Made by a program: the position numbers and the translations under genes
The notes under the pieces: model-generated
What the model was told of the DNA's origin: nothing
The model's database searches: none
The model's input: the letters and a program-made list of their open reading frames with translations, nothing else
Shown: positions 52,956 through 64,000 of the stretch, piece by piece
Position numbering within the stretch: position 1 is the first letter of the stretch
Layout: each line of letters starts with the position of its first letter
Source of the DNA: Hirundichthys speculiger
Lineage: Eukaryota; Chordata; Actinopteri; Beloniformes; Exocoetidae
DNA: 64,000 nt
Assembly (NCBI GenBank): GCA_018398805.1
Contig: JAGFBZ010002829.1
Coordinates: 1,538,001-1,602,000 of the forward strand
Direction of reading: 5' to 3'

Positions 52956-54538
52956 CAGAGGAGGAAATAAGTATTTGATCCCCCGCTGATTTTGGCAATT
53001 GTCATACTAAGAAATAAATGAACAGTCTCCGATTTTTATGGCAGCTTTATTTTAACAATTATAGAAATAATATAGAAAAAAAATGAGAAAATTACATGAA
53101 ATGAAAAATAAAAATTTCTTTGTAAGTTATTAAGGGAAATAAGTATTTGATCCCCGACCAACCTTGACCAGTGTTGGTTCCCACAGACCACTGGCATACT
53201 CCTAATCTCACTGAAGTAATTACCTGCATGAGAGACACCTGTTCCAAATAGTCACCTGTATAAAAAGCCATCTGCCCACAGACTCAGTAATACTCCACCA
53301 TCTCCACCATGGGCAAGACTAAAGAGCTGTCAAAAGATGTCAGGGACAAAGTTGTTAAATTCCACAAGGCTGGAATGGGCTACAAAACCATAAGTAAGAA
53401 GCTGAATGAGAAGCTGACAACTGTTGGTGCAATTATTTGGAAGTGGAAGAAGTACAACATGACTGTTAATCAACCTAGGCTGGGGGCTCCATGGAAGATA
53501 TTATCACCTCGTGGGGTCTCAATGATCATGAGAAAGGTTAGAGATCAACTGAGAACTACACGGGAGGAACTGGTTAAGGATCTCAAGGCAGCTGGGACCA
53601 CAGTCACCAAGAAAACTATTGGTAATACACTGAGACGCAATGGTTTAAAATCCTGCAGTGGTCCAAGGTCCCTCTGCTCAAGAAGGCTCACGTCCAGGCC
53701 CGACTCAGGTTTGCCATCGAACATATTAATGACTCAGAAAGAGACTGGGAGAAGGTGCTGTGGTCAGATGAGACCAAAATTGAGCTCTTTGGCCTCAACT
53801 CAACTCGACCTGTTTGGAGGAAGAAAAATGCTTAATATGACCCCAAAAACACCATCCCTACTGTCAGGCATGGCAGTGGAAGCCTTATGCTTTGGGGGTG
53901 TTTCTCTTCTAAGGGGACAGGTCGACTTCACCGCATCGATGGGAAGATGAACAGGGCCAAAATCTTGGGTGACAACCTCCTTGCCTCCACAAGGACATTG
54001 AAAATGGGTCATGGATGGGTCTTCCAGCATGACAACGACAAAACATACAGCCAAGGAAACAAAGGAGTGGCTCCATAAGAAGCACATCAAGGTCATGGAA
54101 TGGCCTAGCCAGTCTCCTGACTTTAATCCTATTAAACATCTATGGAGAGAGTTGAAGCTGCGAGTTTCCAAGTGCAAGTCTCAAAACCTTCAGGATTTGG
54201 AGATGATCTACAGAGAGGAGTGGACGAAAATTACATTCCTATGTGTGTGCAAACCTAGTAAGCAACTACAAGAAATGTCTGACAGCTGTACTTGCCAACA
54301 AGGGTTTTGCCACCAAGTATTAGATCATGTTTTGCTAGGAGATCAAATACTTATTTCCCTCAGTGACTTGCAAATTAATTTTTATTTTTCATTTCATGTA
54401 ATTTTCTCAATTTTTTTTCAATATTCCTTCTATAACTGTTAAAATAAAGCTGCCATATAAGTCTGAGACTGTTCATTTATTTCTTAGTATGACAACTGCC
54501 ACAATCAGCGGGGGATCAAAGACTTATTTCCTCCACTG
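52956..54538 (+). mobile_element. Tc1/mariner transposon with both ends
   Basis: The ends CAGAGGAGGAAATAAGTATT and its inverted copy at 54510-54538 lie next to TA on both sides (52954-52955, 54539-54540). The inverted repeats are about 200 bp, with an inner direct-repeat copy of GGGAAATAAGTATTTGATCC (53137 and, inverted, 54338), the IR/DR layout of Tc1-like elements. They surround a degenerate transposase. Confidence 0.92.
53309..54340 (+). pseudogene. Tc1-type transposase, frameshifted
   Basis: Starts [20 protein letters not shown], with an N-terminal helix-turn-helix ([13 protein letters not shown]) and GRPR-like hinge remnant, then [20 protein letters not shown] and [11 protein letters not shown]. 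After about residue 120 the reading moves between frames: [10 protein letters not shown] (first Asp block) is in a frame other than the first ORF, the [18 protein letters not shown] block is at 53870-53930, and the QHDNDKTYS / [11 protein letters not shown] part (third acidic region) is in the 54011-54442 frame. At least two frameshifts make it non-functional. Confidence 0.88.
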
Positions 54539-54540
54539 TA

Positions 54541-54845
54541 TCTGGTTTAACATGTCTCAAAAGGGGTAGGAAGAAGTAAAACTTATTTAATCCTACTCCT
54601 TCTCCAATGTCCCATGATTGCCCTTTAAATTTATCTGGATTTGAGGCCTAATCCTAAATTTTAGAGTTGAAATTTCATATCCAGATAGACATAGACATCT
54701 AACCACATACATACTGATACACACACATTCACTCCACAGTACATGCTACTTATACTTCACCCTGCAACATTCACACCCACACACACAGTGCACCCGAAAT
54801 CACCTAGATACCCCCCATCTCACCATGCTGCACCCTGATACCAAA

Positions 54846-54881
<36 letters not shown>

Positions 54882-57800
54882 TTCTTTTTTTTTTTTTTTT
54901 TTTTAAAAGGTCATTTTTTTTTAAATTTGCACCAACACACATGCAAAACAGTTCATACAAAACAGGAAATGTTGCTTTCACACCTACTTTGATGCTGTTT
55001 TTTTTTTTTCTTTTACATTGGCATTTATTGTTCTCAGCCAGGCTGTATCTTTCACAAAGTTAGGTTGTGAACTTTGACAAATGAAACAGGGTATAAGATC
55101 TCTGACCATCTTGTCTGTTTATTGTCTAACAACAACATGCTTTCATGGTATCTGGGGCTTTTCAATGCTACTGCAACCACCAGACCAAATCCTGTAACGC
55201 TGAAAAAAAGACAAAATTTAAAGAAAACGTCAGGCAAATACTGGGGGCTCTGAGGGCTGACAAAGTTTTAAACTATAGCAATTCATAGTTGCAATGAAAG
55301 TTGGATAAAAGACCTCCCTAATTTGCCACCACCTGACTCCATTCTATCTTGGTGTGGTGACAACACTAAAAGAAAGCTTCTCATCATCTTTGGTGACTTG
55401 CTATCTCTTCATGAGCAAAAATTAAAGGCAAACAAGGTAAGTAGAGAAATAAGAGACACTGGTAAGCAGAGCAGATAATAAGAATTAGTTGTTTTTAAAT
55501 GTATTGAGTTTTGCCTTAAAACAGAGGAGGCGATGCTTGAGCCTTCACTTTATTTCGGCTAATATGAAAACACTTTCGCAGAGTTCCTCTCGGCTCATGT
55601 GGGGAAAGAATGTATAACTGCTTGCTGATTCAAAGTCTGTGCTCAGAGTTCAGTAAATTTCAAAAATGTTATAGTGTGTACCCTCATACTTGAAAAATAA
55701 AATTAAGGCCCAGTTTTGCTATCTGTCCCCACAGATTTGTAAACTGTGGACACAGATTTCTTTATTGCATTGGGGATTTTACTCCTGGCTGGATTTATAC
55801 TGTACAATCAATGGCATCAGAATCATCAGAGGTTATTTTATTGAATCTATAGTTGAGGATTGGTGAATATCTGTGTACTGAGGTTAGATATGGGGAGAGA
55901 AATTGCTCTGCTCAGACATGCTGCTATATCACAGTGATGATGGTCTGGGTGAGAGAGGATTCATTCCTGGTAGACGCATATCCAGTCAGGAGAGCTGGTG
56001 GGGCTGAAGGATGGTGACATGTTGAACAAGAACTCTGTGTTATTAGTTGTCTTTAATGATAAACTTATACAGGCAAACATTGACTCAAAATGCAAATTGT
56101 TTATTTGTTTTTCCTTTGAAACAAAGTTGTGTCACTCCTCCCCACAGTCACTCACAGTTACTTTAATCCACATACCAGTAGCAGGTGATTCAGCCTGAGG
56201 TCCTGGTTGCGATCACCTGTTGTTGCTGAGGAAGTGTTGGAGCTCAGCATCACTGTTTTATGTCTCTCTTCTGGACTGCTTAAACTCTGGTGTGAACTAA
56301 GTGGTAACATTCAACATCACAACACATCTGCTGCAAGAGCAAACTGAATATAGAAAAAGGGGTTTTGCCATTCTTGGCAAAAACCTTCTTGAAGACAGTT
56401 GTTAAAGATGAAGGATACGAAAATAATGATGTTCACACTGATGCCAGGTTTTAGATTTTCCCAGCAAAACTTTGTATTTCAACAAGATGAGTTGTGTTTG
56501 ACAGGTTATGTGAGTTTATAATGTCATGGAACCTCTTACAACTGAATGTTGTCAGAGTTTGAGAGGGTGACATTCTTGATTACTACAGATAATCATCACA
56601 TGAACAGTAATTAAAGCACTTCAGATCTTCTGTCCACCTTGCAGTGACATTATATCTTTAGCTGAACCACTTATCACGTTAATGAGATCTAATCAAGTGA
56701 ATGTTCACAAATAGGTTTCTAAACCGACTAAATGCCGCCATCTCGTGGTTAAAGTGATATCACACAAAAAGAAATGAATTATGTTTATTTGCATGTATTT
56801 CTCATTTAATCACCCTTCTTTTTATGCAAAAATCCCTCAGAGACTCCAGACAAAACACCTCACTTAGATTTTTCTGACTTTTCAGTCACTTTTATTTTAT
56901 TTCTTTTTTTCTTTCCTATTCTTGTTTTTTAAATAACAGCAGAGTCAGTGAGAATTTGAAAGCTATTCACAATTTCTGTCTTGAAATGAGATGGATGATC
57001 TTGATGACCCTGATAAAGGCCACAAGTTAAAGTTTAAATAAAGATTTTGAAGTCCAGATGCCTTGATAGATTGAGGTTAAGGAGCTCTCAGTAAGTTACT
57101 GATGTGGACATGGGTTATACTATAATTCCAGCCATTTTGAATCAAGACTTTCAGTGTAAATGCAGTCTTTGAACCTCTGTTCTTTCTTGAATTTAGCATA
57201 ATCTTTGCCTCATCTCCTGTGTTGTAGTTTATTTCCTGTTTTTCTTGGTGTGTGAGTCTTGGTCCTGACAGCTCACAGCTGTGTCCCATCAGCTCCGGTG
57301 AGAAAATCTACTTTTATTGCTCCTCAGCTCTATTTTCTTGTTTTGTTCACCTTTTCCCTGGCATTGTCAGCTTTGTGGTCTTTTTTAGATGACAGTTGAA
57401 AGTGTGAGAGATTTATTTTTGTACCACAAGTCATACCACATAAATGACAGCACTGGCAGTACAGACTAATGATTTTGTGCTTTTAAACTTGTTTTCAGTG
57501 ACTTTAAACATTTTTCAAAGTTTCCTGTTCACACAATCAGCTCTTCTCAATAAATGATATCTCAGGAGACTGATGATTTTTGTTTGCAGAATTAAAGTCA
57601 TGGGGTGCATTCCATGCTCTTTTTTACATCAGGTTGCACAACACCTGAGGCAGAAAGCCAAGCCTTAGTAATTAAGCTGATGATCACCATCTTGGTTCCA
57701 ATTTTTTTTTTCTGATCCTTACTTTTTTTTTTTTCTATAGCTGAATCTCCAAAGGGAGCCTGGCTTTGTTTGAACTCAGGCTGTGGTACAGACTCCTGTA

Positions 57801-58370
57801 CTTGGGTCTGTAACTCTTCCATACCTCTTCTGATATCAGGGCTTTTCACCGGACCCACAAAAAAAAAAAAAATCTCTTTTGAACACTGTAGATGTGTCAG
57901 CACTATTATGTAATCACATGAATCATGTAGCATTTTGAGTAAAGAATCTCATGATATCTGTAACTTAGATGGTGACTATAGAAGATAGGTTTCAAACTGA
58001 GGAACCTTGTAAGGAACATACAAATGTTTCTTTCCAACGTTATATTTGAACAGAAAATGCAGATTAACTGTGGTTAACGTTAAACCAAAACACACGAAAT
58101 GAAGCTGACTTTTTTTTTTTTTTAAACACAATGACAATCCCTGAATTTTGATTTAATATCAACACTAGACTTTGTGTGTCCAACAGAACCATTCAATCCA
58201 AGAGTCATTCTCGGGACTATTTGGAGTATTTCATACCTTCAGGCTAAAATGCACTTTGAATTTTGCTCGTTCGTTGTTTATTTCAGTCAATGTGCAAATG
58301 AAGCAGGAGCATAAACTTAAAAGGAGGATGTTTTTACTTGATGAGTCTTCAACGATTTTGCACATATCAA
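54541..58370. other. Intergenic stretch with simple repeats only
   Basis: Contains (TA)n at about 54849-54878 and T runs near 54885-54905. No gene or transposase was recognised, and the open frames at 55998-56198, 57598-57933 and 58172-58390 carry no motif. Confidence 0.4.
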
Positions 58371-58373
58371 ATT

Positions 58374-58460
58374 ACAACCCCAATTCCTGAAAAGTTGGGA
58401 TGCCATGTAAAACAAATAAAATCAAAATACACTGATTTGAAAATCATATAATTATTCCCA
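58374..58460. mobile_element. DNA-transposon end fragment
   Basis: ACAACCCCAATTCCTGAAAA with GTTGGGATGCCATGTAAAAC resembles a widespread end sequence of fish DNA transposons. No partner end nearby. Confidence 0.4.
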
Positions 58461-58465
58461 ATAGA

Positions 58466-58710
58466 ACAGGGGTGTGAAACTGATCTGTGAAAGGGCCGTG
58501 TGGCTGCAGGTTTTTGTTCCAACCATGCAGAAACACACCTGACTTGTTTCATTTAATCAAATGAACTGGTTCAGACCTTAAGTGAAGACAGCTAGTTGGT
58601 GACTAAAACAAGTCAGCTGTGCTGCTGCATGGTTGGAACAAAAACCTGCAGCCACATTGTAATGGGTGCGGCTTATAACAGGTGCACTTTATAGTCCAGA
58701 AAATACGGTA
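58466..58710. mobile_element. MITE-like element with 32-bp inverted repeats
   Basis: 58499-58530 and 58625-58656 are perfect reverse complements (32 bp, core GGCTGCAGGTTTTTGTTCC), separated by 94 bp. The right side runs into GCGGCTTATAACAGGTGCAC...AATACGGTA, which looks like the end of another fish repeat, so the unit is probably chimeric. Confidence 0.65.
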
Positions 58711-58977
58711 TTTACAGTGGAAAAACTTTCATTTGCAGAGTCCCTTGCTGGTCTTTTCTCCAACTCTGTTAATTGCACTGTTGAATGATTAGTTTGAATA
58801 TGCCTGTGCAGGTTGTTTGTGGAGCCTGCTCGATATGAAATTTGTATTTTACAAAGTGTACACTCTGCCTTTCTGGAGTCCAACACTTCAAAATGTGTCC
58901 AAATTTTACTCCTTTTTCTGTTGTCACTCATCTTTGGTGAAATGGTCAAATCCTCAACGTCTATGTGACTACACTGA

Positions 58978-58987
58978 GTGTGTGTGT

Positions 58988-59018
<31 letters not shown>

Positions 59019-59022
59019 GGGG
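58978..59022. repeat. (TG)n followed by poly-G
   Basis: About 12 TG units and then about 20 G. Confidence 0.95.
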
Positions 59023-59120
59023 GTTACAGACACACCCACAGCGGCGCACACGACCAGGAGGCAGAGAGACGAGAGCGAGAGAGTCAATCGTTGAGCTCCG
59101 CCGGCTCAAGGTGGGCGGAG

Positions 59121-59162
59121 TTATATATATATATATATATTATATATATATATATATATATA
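59121..59162. repeat. (TA)n microsatellite, left flank of the hAT element
   Basis: The TA run ends exactly at the hAT end (CAGGGGTCG at 59164), and another TA run starts right after its right end. The element therefore landed within a TA tract. Confidence 0.95.
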
Positions 59163-59963
59163 GCAGGGGTCGACAACCTTTTTGACATGGAGTGCCAGTG
59201 TGAAATTTTCTTGTCAATGAATGTGCCATAATTAACAGTAGGCTAAAACAAAGTTAAATCAAGGTATGACACAAAATACAAAAACATTTCCAACATATCT
59301 GGAATTTTATTCCATACAAGCCACATGCAAGCATATTTTATATATCTTTTTTCTGTTATTCACAACAGGGGCTTACAAATTATGCATGGATCCCATTTCA
59401 AAACACTGCTTTCAGTAACTCATTTAAAACATATTGCACTGAGAGAGTAACAAAACAAAGAATACAGTGCACCAAAAAATCTGTAACCAGCCACATATTT
59501 AGACAACCAAGTGTAGGCTGAGGCAACAACAAACAGATATTTTTCTGTTATTCACAACAGGGGCTTGGGATAAAGTCAGTACAAAATTATTTCAAAACAC
59601 TGTTTTCAGTAGCCTAACATCCTTTAAACATCTTACACTGGGAGGAAATGTCAAAAACACTACAGTGCATCAAAAAACTGCATTATATTATAATAAAACA
59701 TCCACATCAACATTTTAAGGAAGTGGGCAAACAGCCACATATTTAGACTACAACCAAGTGTAGGCTGAGGCTACTAAACAGGTGCCTGCCAGTTAGTGTG
59801 ATCCTTAGCCCTGCTTTGCTTGGCTGAGCTCCATTATTTGGGGCTTGTAGTTCGTCACTTTAAGCTGCAAACATGCCTCCGAGTGGTCCGTCGTTAAACG
59901 ACTGTGGGAGGGGCTGAGCACATTTTTCATGTGTGAGAATATCTGCTCACAGAGGTATGTTAT

Positions 59964-61031
59964 ACAATTCAGCCTGCGTTGTTATGTGAGAAGCTCCATA
60001 AGTTCCAGGTGGATTCCTCCACAACCTCCTGGATTTATGACTACCTCACAAACAGACCACAGTTTGTGAGACTGAAAGGTTGTGTGTCTGAGATGGAGGT
60101 CAGCAGCATTGGAGCACCACAAGGAACTGTTCTCTCACCATTTCTCTTCACGCTCTACACCTCTGACTTCCAGTACAACTCTGAGTCCTGTCATCTGCAG
60201 AAATACTCTGATGACTCTGCAGTTGTTGGGTGTATCAGCAACGGACAGGAAGCAGAGTACAGAGAACTGATCTGTCAGTTTGTGAAATGGTGTAGTAACA
60301 ATCATCTCGTATTAAATACCAGCAAAACTAAGGAGATGATTGTCGATTTCAGGAGGAGCAAGAATCAACAAAGCAGTGTTTCCATCCTGGGAAAGGAGGT
60401 GGAGGTGGTGGAGGAATACAAGTATCTTGGAGTTCAGCTTGACAACAGACTGAAGTGGAAATGCAACACAGAATACATCTACAAGAAAGGTCAGAGCAGA
60501 CTCTACTTTTTAAGAAAGTTGAGATCTTTTAATGTCTGCACCAAGATGTTGCACATCTTCTATAGGTCTGTTGAAAGTGCAATCAGCTTTGCAGCCATCT
60601 GCTGGGGCAGCAGCATCAGAACCAGAGACCTGAAGAGAATCAACAAACTGATCAGGAAAGCTGGATCTGTGCTGGGTGTAACTCTGGAGCCGCTGGAACT
60701 GATTGTACAAAAAAGAATGCTGCACAAGCTGATGAAGATGAGGAAGGACTCTTCACACCCTCTCCACAACACAGTGATCAAACAACAGAGTGTGTTCAGT
60801 GAGAGGCTTCTTCAGGTCCGTTGCAAGACGGAAAGATACAGAAGATCATTCCTGCCAGCAGCCATCAGCCTCCACAACAAGACCTAACACCTGTTATTAT
60901 ATTATTATTTCTGTCTGTTTTTTTATAAAAAAAAAAAAAAAAAAAAAAAGAGAGAGAGCCCTTACTCCATTGAATTTCCCTTTATGGGATAAATAAAGTA
61001 TTTTTCATTTCATTTCATTTCATTTCATTTC
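59964..61031 (+). mobile_element. LINE with (ATTTC)n tail, 5'-truncated, inserted in the hAT transposase
   Basis: Target duplication ATGTT (59959-59963 and 61032-61036). Open frame 59979-60887 (302 codons): [40 protein letters not shown], then the catalytic [10 protein letters not shown] (YSDD), [57 protein letters not shown] and a C-terminus ending SFLPAAISLHNKT. The 3' UTR has an internal A run (60928-60949) and ends GATAAATAAAGTATTTTTC plus (ATTTC)n. The frame is intact for its whole length, so it is recent, though not autonomous because endonuclease and early RT are missing. Confidence 0.92.
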
Positions 61032-61616
61032 ATGTTGAACCGAAGACTGACAACAGAGCCTGTGCAACGTTCCGTAGACAGCCGAACTTCTCTGGTACAG
61101 ATGTCCAGCAGGTGAGGATACAGGCTCCGTGATCTTGCACTGCTGTGGTTTCTAGCTGTTTTCGGAGTTCTGCAAACTTCTGCACCCACAGTGTTGAGCT
61201 TTTCAGCTCGATCAGCTGCATTTCCATGTCCTGTATATCCATCCAGTCCATCAGAGATACATCCAAATCATGTCCATCAAAGCTGTCGGGCTTGATCAAG
61301 AAGGAAAACATTGGTCCGTACCTCTTAAAATCCCCAAATCACGTTGTGAACTCCGACTCAAGCTCACGCATGTATGCGGCGATTAGAGCGGTGCTGATGT
61401 TGCGCTCAGAGGACAGCTCTCTCAAGTGTCTGAAGTAGCGGAAAGTGGAGGTAGCAATATCCTTTGAGAATACTGCCAGCTTACCGACAAAAGCCGTCCA
61501 TGTATCAAACATGTCCAAAACAGTTTGTCCTGCACCTTGCAGTTTGAGGTTAAATTCACTGAGGTGTCCCGTAATGTCCGTGAGAAACATAAGTTTCCCA
61601 ATCCACCTCTCGTCCT

Positions 61617-61678
61617 CCAGTTCTGGATAGTTTTGGCCTTTTTCCTGGCGGAAAAAGGCCAAAACTATCCAGAACTGG
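61617..61678. repeat. Perfect inverted repeat, 27-bp arms, 8-bp spacer
   Basis: 61617-61643 and 61652-61678 are exact reverse complements; the spacer is CCTGGCGG. It lies inside the hAT transposase, where the right-hand side of the coding strand should read a normal hAT segment (EKGQNYPELEDERW) and its mirror copy replaces the adjoining codons (FWIVLAFF). Confidence 0.95.
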
Positions 61679-62603
61679 CCTTGATAGCAGCTGACAAATC
61701 TCTCCAAAACTTTACCGCTGCTCAGCCATCTGACTGCTGAGTGGAGAGGGAGATCTTTGTACGCGCTGTCCATCTCCTCGAGCAGGGACTGAAACTGTCG
61801 GTGTGTCAGAGCAGATCGTTTTACTATGAAGTTAACAACCTTTGCCACCGTAGCCATAACTTCACCCAGATCTGAATTTGACATTTTTGCACACAGATTT
61901 TCTTGGTGTATAATGCAGTGGAGTTTCATGATGGGGTGGCCGACTTTTTCTTCAATCAATTTGACAGCTCCCTTTTGTCTCCCAACCATAGCGGGGGCGC
62001 CATCTGTAGTCACCGCAAACACTTTGCTCATGTCAATCCCCCGTTCCTCAAAATGTTCAATTGACGCCTTAGCTATGTCTTCGCCTTTTGTTGTGTCAGG
62101 CATTGGCTTTAAGCAGCAGAGTTCCTCTCTTACAGATAAATCACAGTACCTTGCCATGACTGCCAAACACGGGATGTCGTTTACGTCCACGCTCTCATCA
62201 AGTGCAATGCTAAATACCGTAGCATCTTTTAACCCCGCTGTTTGCTGAGCTCTGATATTTTCTGCCATTTCATCGACACGTCGCTGAACACTTCTAGCTG
62301 ACGTAGGAATGTCCTTGATTCTTGACTTGATTGTTTCTTTGTTTGGCAAGTTTCCAAAAAGCACATCTGAGCAACTGAGAAAAGCGTCCTTAATATATTC
62401 TCCATCGGTGAACGGCTTTCCATGCTTAGCAATGCAATGAGCAATGCGATAACTAGCTTCAGTGGCGTGATTTTTAGCAGTGGCAAAGTCTTTGAGGGCG
62501 CTGGCTTGTTTCCCATACCTGGACACAGCGCGTTTAATCGACTCTGCTTTATCTGCTTGGTCTTTGAAGGCCGTCTCGTGCTTTGTCTCAAAATGTCTTT
62601 TAA

Positions 62604-62634
62604 CACTTGACGTTCGGCACACGAACGTCAAGTG
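62604..62634. repeat. Perfect inverted repeat, 13-bp arms, 5-bp spacer
   Basis: 62604-62616 (CACTTGACGTTCG) and 62622-62634 are exact reverse complements around GCACA. It sits in the zinc-finger part of the hAT transposase and shifts the frame between the N-terminal codons and SSVKRHFETKH. Confidence 0.95.
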
Positions 62635-63401
62635 CACACGGCACGGTCCTTCTGAGACACAAAACCAAACTCCTCTGTCCAAGAGGGCTGGAATGCCCTA
62701 ACTTTAGCTTTCTTAGCAGGCGGCGTTGCCATCAGCAAGATAACGTTACGGTTTCCACATCTGAAGCACAGAGGCGGCGCTGGGGGGTAGTTTGCAGTTG
62801 CTATAGCAACTCCAAAATATGGCCTAGCAACCTCAAAGCAACCCCAAGAATGGAGACTATTAAAAATGAAAAAATCTTAATTGTGTTAAATAAAATAAAA
62901 ATGGTGACAATTTAATTTAAAATTAATTTCATGTGTTTTTGTTTTAAATTAAAATAAAAGGAAGACAATTAAAAACGATGAGAGAGAGACTCATCTCGCG
63001 AAAGCTGGCCATCAGGGGTCACGTGAAGTCAGCTTGGGAAAAAAAAAACAGGCCGTTAGAAAAGTGACATCAAAATGGATCACTATTTGTAAGTCTGCCA
63101 GATCTCTTCTGATGTGTACTTATGTGAAAATTAACTGGTTAAAATGTGATGAACAAGTTATTGTTAAGTGAAGCATGCATCTCTGTGGTAAATGTGGGCA
63201 GGGCAGCATGACAGCGGCTGCACCTGCAAGCTGTGTTGTGTGGGCGGGCGTTCGCGCTGTCACTCAAACTCACACTGTCACCACAACCCTTGAGGGGTGA
63301 TTTTAAACGATAGGCCGACCGAGCGGGCCTTTTCCAGTGTGCCAATGATTATGCCGCTGCGTGCCAATCGTGGCACGGGTGCCTGAGGTTGCCGACCCCT
63401 G

Positions 63402-64000
<599 letters not shown>

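Larger units (their letters stand above)
59805..62732 (-). pseudogene. hAT transposase (ZBED/GTF2IRD2-like), broken
   Basis: ATG at 62732-62730 (MATPPAKKAKVRAFQPSW, EEFGFVSQ), then a damaged BED-type zinc finger ending SSVKRHFETKH, then a long open stretch to 61339. That stretch includes the RNase H-like core (SIALDESVDVNDIPCLAV, FAVTTDGAPAMVGRQKG, LHCIIHQENLCAK). After a TGA (61339-61341) the same frame goes on (PMFSFLIKPDSFDGHDLD) to FGST at about 61037. The rest, from LCEQIFSHMKNVLS to SQAKQG and TAA (59807-59805), lies beyond the LINE and is the hAT dimerisation region. Defects: palindromic change and frame loss in the zinc finger (62604-62634), a palindromic change at 61617-61678, one stop, one LINE insertion. 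The family also gave rise to domesticated genes such as GTF2IRD2 and ZBED5. Confidence 0.9.
59164..63401 (-). mobile_element. hAT transposon, 4.2 kb, containing a nested LINE
   Basis: The left end is CAGGGGTCGACAACCT and the right end, on the other strand, CAGGGGTCGGCAACCTCAGG. The flanks are TA repeats, so the 8-bp duplication cannot be read cleanly (ATATATAG against ATATATAT). The transposase is on the minus strand. A 1068-bp LINE is inserted in its 3' part; without it the element would be about 3.2 kb, a normal size for hAT. Confidence 0.9.

Noticed and set aside
52790..52978. Open frame with a proline run
   Set aside because: Produced by translating the poly-C and TA tracts.
58817..59231. 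Overlapping open frames with Val-Cys and Gly runs
   Set aside because: Produced by the TG and poly-G microsatellites and the TA tract.

Overview
The window is a piece of a ray-finned (teleost-type) fish chromosome. The evidence is vertebrate intron/exon structure, a FACIT collagen gene whose coding exons match collagen XIV, and a repeat load typical of teleosts (Tc1/mariner, hAT, Harbinger, L2/Rex-like LINEs, Ty3/gypsy, long TA, TG and ATAG microsatellites).

Region 1 (about 1-27.4 kb) holds the 3' half of col14a1 on the + strand. Fifteen coding exons (2524-25862) join in one frame to 508 residues plus a stop. They encode the end of the TSPN/laminin-G-like domain, the COL2 triple helix, the NC2 segment with its cysteine, the COL1 helix, the FACIT C-x4-C junction and a long fish-type C-terminal tail. 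The 5' exons lie to the left of the window. The largest intron (5081-14631) carries a second gene on the opposite strand: a six-exon type II C-type lectin receptor (13206 down to 5897). Its six exons sum to exactly 789 nt (262 residues plus stop). Its lectin fold has lost the inner disulfide pair and the usual Ca2+/sugar motifs.

Region 2 (about 28-64 kb) has no host gene I can recognise and is a stack of nested mobile elements. (a) 28.2-29.6 kb: a Tc1 fragment, then a LINE endonuclease relic split by a 410-bp MITE with a TTAA duplication. (b) 33.2-45 kb: a minus-strand retrovirus-like relic with a gag nucleocapsid piece and a leader of five short hairpins. It is split by a Harbinger element (34390-35628) and by a young Ty3/gypsy element (36011-44685; LTRs with only three differences; 4-bp target duplication CATG). 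(c) 45539-47287: a deleted hAT element with a perfect 8-bp target duplication. (d) 49.2-51.0 kb: a LINE on the minus strand. (e) 52.4-54.5 kb: a LINE 3' end, a poly-C tract and a Tc1 element with both inverted repeats. (f) 59164-63401: a 4.2-kb hAT element inserted in a TA microsatellite. Its transposase gene is broken by a 1068-bp LINE insertion, an in-frame stop and two short perfect inverted duplications.

The most notable observations are the antisense lectin gene nested in the collagen intron, the unusual lectin domain, the G-rich hairpin array in the retroviral leader, the small extra ORF ahead of gypsy gag with a possible 52-nt intron or frameshift, the 70-bp repeat inside each gypsy LTR, and the two strand-switch-like palindromes in the hAT transposase. 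All calls come from reading the sequence; no database search was run.
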